From positions 1-14,507 of the forward strand of contig OMPZ01000105.1 in NCBI GenBank assembly GCA_900313125.1: a stretch of 14,507 bases of DNA. Direction: 5' to 3'. Position 1 is the first letter of the stretch, and every line of letters starts with the position of its first letter. The notes beneath the pieces are model-generated. The model saw only the letters and a program-made list of their open reading frames with translations, was not told the origin of the DNA and searched no databases. The DNA is from an uncultured Eubacteriales bacterium (lineage in GTDB: Bacteria > Bacillota > Clostridia > Oscillospirales > Acutalibacteraceae). Made by a program: the position numbers and the translations under genes. Shown piece by piece: positions 7,592-14,142 of the stretch.

Positions 7592-8796
7592 GCTTCGCGT
7601 TTGAGCTTTCTTTGAAAAACATAAAGCGCCGCCCGTTCAGGGCGGCTGCGATGGCGGCTCTCGTAATGTTTTTGACGTTCTCGATATTTGCCGGCGCGTT
7701 TACGGTGATCAGCCTGCAAAACGGGCTGGAGGGCTACCGCGCGCGGCTCGGAGCAGATATCGTCGTTATACCAAATTCGGCGAAGGGTCACGGCTCGGTC
7801 GATGATATCCTCCTGCAGGGGATAACGGGCGCGTACTATATGTCGGGCAAGGATATCGAAAAAATATGCGCCGTCGAGGGCGTGGAGAGCGTTTCAAAGC
7901 AATTTTTCCTGACCTCGGCAAAGGCGAGCTGCTGTTCGTCGAGAGTGCAGATCATCGGCATCGACCCCAAGACCGATCTCACCGTTATGCCGTGGATAGC
8001 CGAGAGCTTTTCCGGCGAGATCGGCGACGGCGATGTTATGATCGGCGCGGACGTAAGCCTGAATGAGAGCAAAACCGTCAAGTTCTACGGCGAGGATTAC
8101 CGCGTCGCGGCTCGGCTCGAAAAAACCGGCACGGGGCTTGACAGCGCGGTCTACACCAACATGGCGACGATAAGAAAGATGGCGAAGGACGCTTCGAGCC
8201 TGCTCGAGACGGACGCGTTCAAGGGCGTTGACATAAACACGGCGGCGTCCGCGGTGTTTATCAAGGTCGCTGACGGCTATGAGATAAGCGAGGTCGCCGA
8301 CGATATCAATATCCACATCACGAAGGTGGAGGCAACTCCGGCGCGGTCTATGGTGTCCGATATTTCCGACGGGCTGTCCAAGGTCTCGGGAATTATCGGC
8401 GCGCTTGTGGCTGTGGTCTGGGCACTTGCCGTCGTAATACTCGCGGTGGTTTTCGCGCTGCTTTCAAACGAGCGCAAAAAGGAATTTGCCGTTTTGCGAG
8501 TGATGGGCGCGCCGCGGAAAATGCTGTTTTCCGTGATGTGCTTTGAGACGGCGCTGACGAGTCTTGTCGGAGCGGTCGCCGGGCTTGCTGTCGCGGCTGC
8601 CGTTGTTTTCCCGCTGTCCGACACGCTGAAAGCGTCGCTCGGGCTGCCCTTTTTGATGCCGCGGGGCGGCACGGTCGCCTTGCTTGGTGCGGGCGCGGTG
8701 ATAATATCGCTGCTCGCGGGCGTTGCCACGGCGTCTTTGTCGGCAGGGCGAATAACGCACAGCGAAACGGGTCTGCTTTTGAGGGAGGACGCATAA
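7588..8796 (+). CDS. FtsX/MacB-type ABC transporter permease (second transporter)
   Basis: This 402-aa permease has an N-terminal helix (about 20-43), an extracytoplasmic MacB-like domain (about 45-265) and three C-terminal helices (about 268-292, 318-345 and 355-385). The coupling segment NERKKEFAVLRVMGAP precedes helix 3. The ectodomain contains Cys-Cys at SCCSS (about 110-114). Only one permease accompanies the following ATPase, so it probably works as a homodimer, unlike the heterodimer at the left end. The start overlaps the DUF4418-like stop, and the stop directly abuts the ATPase ATG (0-nt gap). The substrate is not recognisable. Confidence 0.85.
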   Translation: MSFAFELSLKNIKRRPFRAAAMAALVMFLTFSIFAGAFTVISLQNGLEGYRARLGADIVVIPNSAKGHGSVDDILLQGITGAYYMSGKDIEKICAVEGVESVSKQFFLTSAKASCCSSRVQIIGIDPKTDLTVMPWIAESFSGEIGDGDVMIGADVSLNESKTVKFYGEDYRVAARLEKTGTGLDSAVYTNMATIRKMAKDASSLLETDAFKGVDINTAASAVFIKVADGYEISEVADDINIHITKVEATPARSMVSDISDGLSKVSGIIGALVAVVWALAVVILAVVFALLSNERKKEFAVLRVMGAPRKMLFSVMCFETALTSLVGAVAGLAVAAAVVFPLSDTLKASLGLPFLMPRGGTVALLGAGAVIISLLAGVATASLSAGRITHSETGLLLREDA

Positions 8797-9510
8797 ATGA
8801 TTCTGAAAGCCGAAGGTATAAGCAGGAGCTTTTTTAGAAACGGCAAGGGCACAAACGTTTTCACGGCGGTGAAAGGCACGGACTTCACGCTTGAAGCAGG
8901 GAAGATCACGGCGATCATCGGACGCTCCGGCAGCGGAAAATCTACGTTTTCAAATATGCTTGCGGGACTGCTTGAGCCGAGCGAGGGCAGGGTGCTGCTT
9001 GACGGCGAGGATATCTACGCGCTTGACGACGGCACGCGGTCAAAGCTCAGAAACGAGCACATCGGAGTCGTTCCTCAGGGGCAGACGGGGCTGCAAAGCC
9101 TGACGGTGCTTGAAAACGTGCTCGCGCCGGCGTATATGTACTCGCGTACCTCAAAAGCCGACAGAGCGCACGAGCTTTTGAAAAAAGTGGACATCGACGA
9201 GCTTTGTGATGTTTACTCAAACGAGCTTTCGGGCGGCGAGCTTCGCCGAATGGCGATAGCAAGGGCGCTGATAAACTCGCCGTCGATAATAATTGCCGAC
9301 GAGCCGACGGGCGACCTCGACGACGAAACGACGCAGCTCGTTTTAAAGCTGTTTCGCGGTCTTGCCGACAGCGGCGCGTCCGTGCTCATGGTCACCCACG
9401 AACACGACGCGCTAAAATTCGCCGATTTTGTTTACAAAATGGATAAGGGCGTACTGACAGAATGCGCAAGTCAGGCAATTACGCAGCCTGAGGTCACGAC
9501 AGAGTTATAA
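8797..9510 (+). CDS. ABC transporter ATP-binding protein (second transporter)
   Basis: This 237-aa ATPase is complete: Walker A GRSGSGKST (42-50), Q-loop Q94, signature LSGGE (144-148), Walker B IIIADEP with E169, and switch H201. It belongs to the same LolD/MacB-like group as the ATPase at 2607 but is clearly divergent from it, so the two systems were not duplicated locally in recent times. GGGAGG lies at the end of the permease gene, just before the ATG. The stop TAA lies inside the 3' end of the convergent anti-sigma gene. It is the last gene of the long + strand array. Confidence 0.92.
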   Translation: MILKAEGISRSFFRNGKGTNVFTAVKGTDFTLEAGKITAIIGRSGSGKSTFSNMLAGLLEPSEGRVLLDGEDIYALDDGTRSKLRNEHIGVVPQGQTGLQSLTVLENVLAPAYMYSRTSKADRAHELLKKVDIDELCDVYSNELSGGELRRMAIARALINSPSIIIADEPTGDLDDETTQLVLKLFRGLADSGASVLMVTHEHDALKFADFVYKMDKGVLTECASQAITQPEVTTEL

Positions 9511-10150
9511 CGTAATGTCCCGGTTCGCCGGAGACCTCGATCGTGTATTTCGTTTTTCTGTCAAACGTTTCTTTGCCGTCGTAAAAGCGACCCTCCCGGA
9601 TCTCAACGTCGTCAAGCACGATGTTTCCGTTTTCGTCCTTTACCCTGAAATGCAGAGCGCCGGAGTTGTTTGCGTGGTTTGTGATGCAGCGGTCAAAGAA
9701 TATCGAATCAAATTGGATCGTTTCGCTCGTTTCAAGGGGTGCGTTGTTTTTGTAAAACGACAGAGTTACCCAGTCGGACGGCTCGTCGAACTCGATGTGA
9801 GAATGGTACACGGGCGAGAAAAACTCCTGCAGCGGCTGTATTTCCTCGACCATAAACTGCCCCGTCATTAAAACGGCGAAGATCAGCCACGCGGTCAGCG
9901 CGACCGCTGCGAGCATTTTTATGATGTTTGATACCCTGACCTTTTTAAACGGCTCCTGCTCAAGCCTTATCTCCTCTTTTGAAAGCTTGCCCGGAAGTGC
10001 GTTTTTGCTCAAGCCGTCGAGATATTTCCTGCATTTGCCGCACGACGCGGTGTGCTTCTCGACGGCTTTTTTTGCGTCGTCGCTGCAAACGTCGTCGATA
10101 TAAAGCGGTATCAGGTCTTTTATAATGTCACACGAGATAGCCATTTTCAT
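9494..10150 (-). CDS. Zinc-finger membrane anti-sigma factor
   Basis: This 218-aa protein has the build of ZAS/zf-HC2 anti-sigma factors. The N-terminal cytoplasmic zinc module carries C7 and H33-x3-C37-x2-C40, followed by a basic/acidic linker. A single membrane helix lies at about residues 76-97, followed by a ~120-aa outside domain rich in beta-strand-like sequence. The zinc module would hold the ECF sigma factor encoded just upstream; the outer domain would sense a signal, unknown here. The gene overlaps the 3' end of the sigma gene by 23 nt, so they are translationally coupled. ATG at 10150 follows GGAAAGG; an ATG two codons later (10144) is also possible. Its last 17 nt overlap the convergent ABC ATPase gene. 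Confidence 0.85.
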   Translation of the reverse strand: MKMAISCDIIKDLIPLYIDDVCSDDAKKAVEKHTASCGKCRKYLDGLSKNALPGKLSKEEIRLEQEPFKKVRVSNIIKMLAAVALTAWLIFAVLMTGQFMVEEIQPLQEFFSPVYHSHIEFDEPSDWVTLSFYKNNAPLETSETIQFDSIFFDRCITNHANNSGALHFRVKDENGNIVLDDVEIREGRFYDGKETFDRKTKYTIEVSGEPGHYVITLS

Positions 10151-10628
10151 CCAACCTTTCCATTAGTTTTTTCTTTGCCCTGAAAAATGTTACACGCGCC
10201 CAAGTTTCGGTCTTTCCGAATATCTCGGCTATGTCGGCGTAGCTCATTTCTTCAAAAAGCCGCAGCCGCAGAACGTCGCCGTGCGGCTCGCCCATTTCAG
10301 CCGATATCCTGTATATCTCGCGCAGCAGCTCTTTTTGTATCAGATCTTCTTCGACCGTGCCGCTGCTTTGCGGCTCGGGGATAAGGTCGTCGATGCTCGA
10401 AGCCGGGTAATGCTTTGCCTTTTTCAGGTAGTCAAAGTAGCAGTGTCTGCCGATCTGATAAAGCCATGTCATCATTTTGCAGCTCCCGTCAAAGCGGTTT
10501 ATCGACCTGTACGCCTGATAAAACGTCTCCTGCACGAGATCCTCGGAAAGCTCGTTGTCGTGAGTAAGGTATATGAAATATCGCTTGAGCTTCAGGGCGT
10601 ATTGAGTGTAGATATTGTCAAATCGCAT
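10128..10628 (-). CDS. ECF-type RNA polymerase sigma factor
   Basis: This 166-aa sigma-70 family protein has only regions 2 and 4. Region 2 (about 8-72) includes LSEDLVQETFYQAYRSINRF and the promoter-melting/recognition segment KMMTWLYQIGRHCYFDYLKK. Region 4 (about 100-158) has the helix-turn-helix MSYADIAEIFGKTETWARVTFFRAKKKL. The start at 10628 is supported by GAGGTGA at 10631-10637 (read on the - strand) and by alignment of region 2 near residue 8. Longer in-frame starts run through AT-rich non-coding DNA with hairpins. It is coupled to the membrane anti-sigma gene, so its activity is probably released by an envelope signal. Its target promoters are unknown; I could not find a clear ECF-type motif before the + strand array, whose own promoter lies outside the window. 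Confidence 0.88.
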   Translation of the reverse strand: MRFDNIYTQYALKLKRYFIYLTHDNELSEDLVQETFYQAYRSINRFDGSCKMMTWLYQIGRHCYFDYLKKAKHYPASSIDDLIPEPQSSGTVEEDLIQKELLREIYRISAEMGEPHGDVLRLRLFEEMSYADIAEIFGKTETWARVTFFRAKKKLMERLDENGYLV

Positions 10629-10673
10629 ATTCACCTCGCCTCGCGTTTTTAACTGATAATGTAGATCTATGTG

Positions 10674-10691
10674 AATAAAGATATCTTTATT
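10674..10691. repeat. 18-bp perfect palindrome in the sigma gene leader
   Basis: AATAAAGATATCTTTATT is its own reverse complement. It lies 46-63 nt upstream of the sigma factor start codon. It could be an operator or an AT-rich stem in the leader RNA. No known regulator site is recognised. Confidence 0.6.
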
Positions 10692-10753
10692 GTTTTCACT
10701 TTCTGTTATATTAATAGAAAATTTCGCTGTTTTGTTACAGGGTTTTTCAAAAA

Positions 10754-10790
10754 AACTGCACCGAATAAAAACGGTGCAGTTAATTTTTTT
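10754..10790. terminator. Bidirectional hairpin with T-runs, upstream of the sigma gene
   Basis: Arms AACTGCACCG (10754-10763) and CGGTGCAGTT (10772-10781) pair perfectly over 10 bp around an 8-nt A-rich loop. On the + strand a run of seven T follows (10784-10790); on the - strand the stem is followed by TTTTTGAAAAACC. It has the form of an intrinsic terminator in both directions. No gene on either strand needs a terminator here, because the flanking genes are divergent. It may be a leader attenuator or end an unannotated short RNA. Confidence 0.65.
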
Positions 10791-10838
10791 CGATCCGGCG
10801 GATAATAGTTTAGCACATACTAAGCGTGAGCGCAAGCT

Positions 10839-10870
10839 CCGTATTTTTTGCATCGATGCACGGAATACGG
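10839..10870. repeat. 32-nt nested inverted repeat
   Basis: Outer arms CCGTATT (10839-10845) and AATACGG (10864-10870) enclose a perfect 12-bp palindrome, TGCATCGATGCA (10849-10860), with 3-nt unpaired spacers on each side. Just to the left, GAGC-GCAA-GCTC (10828-10839) forms a short hairpin with a GNRA-type loop. The role is unknown; it may be an operator or a structured leader. Confidence 0.5.
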
Positions 10871-10901
10871 ATAAAATATAAACGCCGATCGAATTGTAAA
10901 T

Positions 10902-11046
10902 GGGCGCCCAAGCGGGCGCAGGCAATTACGCCGAACTTTGATAGAAAACAATAAACAGTTCCGCGCCATGAACGAAGTAGGCGCGTTGGACGCGCCGAGC
11001 CGCGCGGGACAAGAGTTGTGCCTTAAACAAAGTAAAAACGCGCAAT
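10902..11046. repeat. Compound GC-rich dispersed repeat, copy A
   Basis: Module 1 (10902-10927) has a hairpin GCGCCC-AAGC-GGGCGC followed by AGGCAATT. Module 2 (10977-11046) lies in the reverse orientation. Read on the - strand, it runs from ATTGCGCG through TTTAAGGCAC and TGTCCCGC to GCGCCTAC, and has a hairpin GGCGCGT-CCA-ACGCGCC. Both modules recur at 14143-14234, but there module 2 points the other way. Between the modules here are about 50 nt not shared with the other copy. It looks like a small non-coding mobile or structural repeat family. Confidence 0.75.
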
Positions 11047-11060
11047 CGAAATTGTATTTG

Positions 11061-11089
11061 TTGACTTTTGCGTTTTGATATAGTAAAAT
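11061..11089 (+). promoter_or_regulatory. Sigma-A-type promoter of the dockerin/CAP gene
   Basis: TTGACT (-35, 11061-11066) and TAAAAT (-10, 11084-11089) are separated by 17 nt, in an AT-rich stretch immediately after repeat copy A. The start codon lies about 40 nt downstream with AAGGAGGGG in between. Confidence 0.75.
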
Positions 11090-11128
11090 TAAATCAGAAT
11101 GTTTTGTCCCGTGAAGGAGGGGTAGTAT

Positions 11129-11926
11129 ATGAAAAGGTTGGTAAAGGTCATCGCGGCGGTCGCTGCCGCTGTGTCTGTTGCGGCGGTTTCCGCCGTGCCG
11201 ACAGAAGCGTTCGAGATCAATATGAAAAACGTCACCTATATGCTTAAAGGTGATATCAACAAAGACAAGATGATAACGCTCCGTGACGCGACGCTTTGTC
11301 AGAAGTTTTCGCTGCTGAGCGACGACGTGCTTGCCGGAATGGCTGACTGGCAGAAATACACGGCGGATATGGACGGCAGCTATACCGTCACCGTCAGCGA
11401 CGCGTATCTTATCCAGAGATTCGCGACGCACGATAAAGCCGTTCTTGAGGGCGACGGCACTATCCCGGCATATTGCCGAAACAGAATGAGGAGACTCGAG
11501 TTCTACGAAGCTCTCAACGCCGACCGCGTGAGCAAGGGTCTTGCGGCTTACAGCTATAACGACGCGGTCATGTCGGCAGGCCAGGAGCTTTGCGACGCGT
11601 GGTACGAGGAACGCACCGCCACGTTAGCCACGAAGTTTTCCGGCTACAGAAAGATCGTAGATCACGACGAGGTAATGAAGGAGTTCGGAACGGTTTTCTA
11701 CGATTACGGGTTTGAGGGCTACGACTCAAACGGCATCATAGCAACGCCCTACGGCGAGACACAGAGCGGCGCGGCATACTACAATGTCATAAAGAACGGC
11801 TCGGCAAGCAACAACGTTTACAAAAAGCTGTACAATGAGGTGCTCATGGCGTCGTCGCCTACGGCTATCTGCGTCGGCGAGCGCCTTACCGACGAAGCTG
11901 CTCTCTGGGTAGTTACCGGATATTAA
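11129..11926 (+). CDS. Secreted protein with N-terminal dockerin and divergent CAP-like region
   Basis: This is a 265-aa exported protein. The signal peptide covers about residues 1-27 (MKRLVKV, hydrophobic Ala/Val core, PTEA cleavage region). A type I dockerin-like domain follows at about 38-105. It has two calcium loops with Asp/Asn at positions 1, 3, 5 and 12: D42-N44-D46-D53 and D80-D82-S84-D91, each followed by a short helix (CQKF, IQRF). Residues 118-265 look like a divergent CAP/SCP domain: FYEALNADRVSKGLAAYSYNDAV at its start and AICVGERLTDEAALWVVTGY at its end match the usual first helix and last strands. The CAP histidines are not evident. Dockerins are usually C-terminal and bind cohesins, and here the dockerin follows the signal peptide. 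AAGGAGGGG supports the start. holB follows after 18 nt, an unusual neighbour. Confidence 0.78.
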   Translation: MKRLVKVIAAVAAAVSVAAVSAVPTEAFEINMKNVTYMLKGDINKDKMITLRDATLCQKFSLLSDDVLAGMADWQKYTADMDGSYTVTVSDAYLIQRFATHDKAVLEGDGTIPAYCRNRMRRLEFYEALNADRVSKGLAAYSYNDAVMSAGQELCDAWYEERTATLATKFSGYRKIVDHDEVMKEFGTVFYDYGFEGYDSNGIIATPYGETQSGAAYYNVIKNGSASNNVYKKLYNEVLMASSPTAICVGERLTDEAALWVVTGY

Positions 11927-11944
11927 GCGCAGGGAGGGAAGGTC

Positions 11945-12811
11945 GTGAGCTTTTCACAGCTTTTGGGCAGCTGCGAAGCGGCGAAGCAGCTTGAAACGCT
12001 GTCCGACAACAGGCGGCTGCCTCACGCGGTCGTTTTTGAGAGCCGCGACGCGTCTCTTGCGAAGCGCGCGGCGGTCGAGCTTGCGGCGGCTTACCTGTGC
12101 GAGAGCGAGGGCAAAAGACCGTGCGGCGTGTGCAGCTCGTGCCGAAAGGTGCGCGGCGGCATCCACCCCGACGTATATATAGTGAAAACTACGGGCGGCA
12201 AGCGCGCCACGGGCGTCGGCGAGATACGCGAGATGATCGCCGACAGCTACATCAAGCCGAACGAAGCGCCCGGCAAGGTATACATGATATTCGACGAGAT
12301 GACGCCGGAGGCGCAGAACGCGCTTTTGAAGATCCTGGAGGAACCGCCGCAGAACGTCATGTTCATCATAACGACGGTGAAGTCTACGCTGCTGCTGAAA
12401 ACGGTGCTTTCACGCTCCGCGCTCTTCAAGATAGGCGGCGACGACGACACCATTTCGGAGGAAGCCTTTGCCACGGCAGTCGAGATAGCACGCGCGATAC
12501 CGCAGAATATCGAGCTGCCGCTGCTTGGCGCGACGAGCGTTCTGATAAAAAACCGCGAGCTTACGAAGCAGACGCTCATTATTCTCGGCGAGTTCTGCAC
12601 AAAGGCTCTGGAGCAGAAATACCTCGGCGAGAGCGGCTACGAGGACTACATCACGGGAATGTCGAGAATGCTGAAGCGCGATTCCATCGTAAGACTGTTT
12701 GACGTTGTGTCGCAGGCGCAGGAGATGCTCTCGCACAACTGCAATATGAATATTCTGATAACGTGGCTTTGCGCGAATATCCGCGAAGCGCGTTCGTCGA
12801 GCCGCCGATGA
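11945..12811 (+). CDS. holB: DNA polymerase III subunit delta prime
   Basis: This 288-aa clamp-loader subunit starts with GTG at 11945, preceded by AGGGAGGG. The family pattern is clear: SFSQLLG at the start, LPHAVVF, the zinc module with C52 and C60-x2-C63-x2-C66 (CGVCSSC), and the hallmark DEMTPEAQNALLKILEEPP (about 117-135) followed by FIITT. The P-loop is degenerate (FESRDASLAKR replaces GPxGxGKT), consistent with delta prime not hydrolysing ATP. The usual SRC motif reads SRS, which keeps the arginine finger but not the Cys. It loads the beta clamp together with tau/gamma and delta. ricT follows 52 nt downstream, the order seen in Bacillus (holB-yaaT); tmk is not upstream. Confidence 0.92.
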   Translation: MSFSQLLGSCEAAKQLETLSDNRRLPHAVVFESRDASLAKRAAVELAAAYLCESEGKRPCGVCSSCRKVRGGIHPDVYIVKTTGGKRATGVGEIREMIADSYIKPNEAPGKVYMIFDEMTPEAQNALLKILEEPPQNVMFIITTVKSTLLLKTVLSRSALFKIGGDDDTISEEAFATAVEIARAIPQNIELPLLGATSVLIKNRELTKQTLIILGEFCTKALEQKYLGESGYEDYITGMSRMLKRDSIVRLFDVVSQAQEMLSHNCNMNILITWLCANIREARSSSRR

Positions 12812-12863
12812 GCGTATGCCCTGCGGCGGTCTTTCGCAAAAACACAAAGGAGATTTTATATAT

Positions 12864-13727
12864 ATGGCTGAGATAATCGGTGTGAGATTCAAGGACGTCG
12901 GAAAGGTCTATTATTTCGACCCCTCCGGCAACAAGTTCGAGCTTGAAGATAAGGTGATCGTCGAGACGGCGCGCGGAGTGGAGTGCGGCAGCGTCGCTAT
13001 CGAAAACAAGGAGGTCGCCGACAAGTCGATCACACATCCGCTGAAAAAGATAATCAGGCGCGCAAACGCGGCAGACCTCAAAAAGCTTGAGGATAACAAG
13101 CGCAAGGAGGAGCGCGCGTTCAAGATATGCGTGAAGAAGATCGAGGAACAGAAGCTCGAAATGAAGCTCGTCAACGTTGAGTACACGTTTGACAACAAGA
13201 AGATACTCTTCTACTTCACCGCGGACGGCAGAGTCGATTTCCGCAGCCTTGTAAAGGAGCTTGCGTCTGTATTCCACACGAGGATAGAGCTTCGCCAGAT
13301 CGGCGTTCGCGACGAAGCAAAAATGCTCGGCGGCATAGGTATATGCGGCAGACCGTTCTGCTGCAACTCCTACATGGGCGAGTTCCACCCCGTTTCTATT
13401 AAAATGGCGAAGGAGCAGGGGCTGTCGCTCAACCCCGTGAAGATCTCGGGAACGTGCGGAAGGCTGATGTGCTGCCTGAAATACGAGCAGGCGGCGTACA
13501 CCGACCTGCTGAAAACAGTTCCGAAGGAGGGCGCGACCGTCATGACGCCCAACGGCGAGGGCACGGTAGTTGAAGCGAACCTCATCAGCAAGGTGTTAAA
13601 GGTGCGCCTGAAAAAGTCGCCCGACGCAGCTCCGGCAACGTTCAAGGCGGACGATGTAAAGGTGCTCAAGGACGCTCAGATCAAGGTCAATAAGAAGGAG
13701 CTTGAAGAATTGAAGGATCTTGAGTAA
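12864..13727 (+). CDS. ricT: PSP1-domain protein RicT/YaaT
   Basis: This 287-aa cytoplasmic protein matches the PSP1/YaaT family in length (~275 aa in Bacillus) and sequence. The N-terminus reads EIIGVRFKDVGKVYYFDP. The Cys-rich core has two CGRxxCC motifs (C161-C167 and C198-C204). Between them are GEFHPVSIKMAKEQGLSLNP and the family signature KISGTCGRLMCCLKYE. In Bacillus, RicT forms a [4Fe-4S]-binding complex with YlbF and YmcA that affects mRNA processing by RNase Y, competence, biofilm and sporulation; those partners are not in this window. ATG 12864 has AGGAG at 12847-12851. An upstream ATG at 12816 lacks a good site and would add 16 non-conserved residues. Confidence 0.9.
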   Translation: MAEIIGVRFKDVGKVYYFDPSGNKFELEDKVIVETARGVECGSVAIENKEVADKSITHPLKKIIRRANAADLKKLEDNKRKEERAFKICVKKIEEQKLEMKLVNVEYTFDNKKILFYFTADGRVDFRSLVKELASVFHTRIELRQIGVRDEAKMLGGIGICGRPFCCNSYMGEFHPVSIKMAKEQGLSLNPVKISGTCGRLMCCLKYEQAAYTDLLKTVPKEGATVMTPNGEGTVVEANLISKVLKVRLKKSPDAAPATFKADDVKVLKDAQIKVNKKELEELKDLE

Positions 13728-13757
13728 TACAAGACAAACTTGAATACAGAAAAGACC

Positions 13758-13776
13758 GCGATATCATCGCATTTTT
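13758..13776 (+). terminator. Weak hairpin terminator after ricT
   Basis: GCGAT (13758-13762), loop ATC, ATCGC (13766-13770), then ATTTTT. The 5-bp stem is short, so termination may be partial. Confidence 0.45.
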
Positions 13777-13858
13777 AACACGCCGCTGATTTTTGTGCAA
13801 TAAGTATAGACTAACTCGTTTTATAATAAAAAAATTATGGTAAAATAGCGAAAAATAC

Positions 13859-13887
13859 TTGCGTTTTTTCCTGCTTAGTGATATAAT
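13859..13887 (+). promoter_or_regulatory. Promoter of the ferredoxin gene
   Basis: TTGCGT (13859-13864), a 17-nt spacer and a perfect TATAAT (13882-13887). The ribosome site GGAGG is at 13908-13912, 8 nt before the start codon, so the ferredoxin is transcribed on its own. Confidence 0.8.
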
Positions 13888-13920
13888 ATGTACAAATAAA
13901 AACAAACGGAGGTCTTTATT

Positions 13921-14091
13921 ATGGCTTACAAAATTAGTGACGAATGTATCTCCTGCGGCGCTTGCGCTGCTGAGTGCCCGGTAGAGGCTATCGCTGAGGG
14001 CGACGGCAAGTACGAGATAGATGCAGACGCTTGCATTTCCTGCGGCAACTGCGCAAACGTATGTCCTGTAGGCGCTCCCGCTGAGGAGTAA
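13921..14091 (+). CDS. 2[4Fe-4S] ferredoxin, clostridial type
   Basis: This 56-aa cytoplasmic electron carrier has two CxxCxxCxxxCP motifs: C9/C12/C15/C19 and C38/C41/C44/C48. Length and spacing are those of the classic clostridial ferredoxin (~55 aa), which takes electrons from pyruvate:ferredoxin oxidoreductase and serves hydrogenases and similar enzymes. It has its own strong promoter and terminator and a well-spaced GGAGG site, and it uses common codons, consistent with high expression. It follows ricT but is not part of that operon. Confidence 0.95.
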   Translation: MAYKISDECISCGACAAECPVEAIAEGDGKYEIDADACISCGNCANVCPVGAPAEE

Positions 14092-14113
14092 TTCCAAAAA
14101 ACAAAAATCAACC

Positions 14114-14142
14114 AAGAGCCCGGCACACCGCCGGGCTCTTTT
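14114..14142 (+). terminator. Intrinsic terminator of the ferredoxin gene
   Basis: AAGAGCCCGGC (14114-14124) pairs perfectly with GCCGGGCTCTT (14130-14140) over 11 bp, loop ACACC, followed by TTTT. It lies 23 nt after the stop codon and directly abuts repeat copy B. Confidence 0.85.

Larger units (their letters stand above)
10629..11128. other. 500-nt divergent intergenic region
   Basis: No convincing protein gene is seen between the sigma factor (- strand) and the dockerin/CAP gene (+ strand). The region holds, in order, the sigma ribosome site, an 18-bp palindrome, the bidirectional hairpin, the nested inverted repeat, repeat copy A, and the promoter of the dockerin/CAP gene. The sigma gene promoter should be in the AT-rich part (about 10680-10740), but I find no strong consensus there. 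Confidence 0.7.

Noticed and set aside
10629..10925. N-terminal extension of the sigma factor to 10925
   Set aside because: The added stretch runs through AT-rich DNA with terminator-like hairpins and part of the repeat, has no sigma homology, and a good GAGGTGA site precedes ATG 10628.
10820..11431. 203-aa open frame on the - strand across the intergenic region and dockerin gene
   Set aside because: It crosses the repeat and the promoter and is antisense to a gene with clear signal peptide and dockerin motifs; its own sequence is low-quality, rich in Arg and His.
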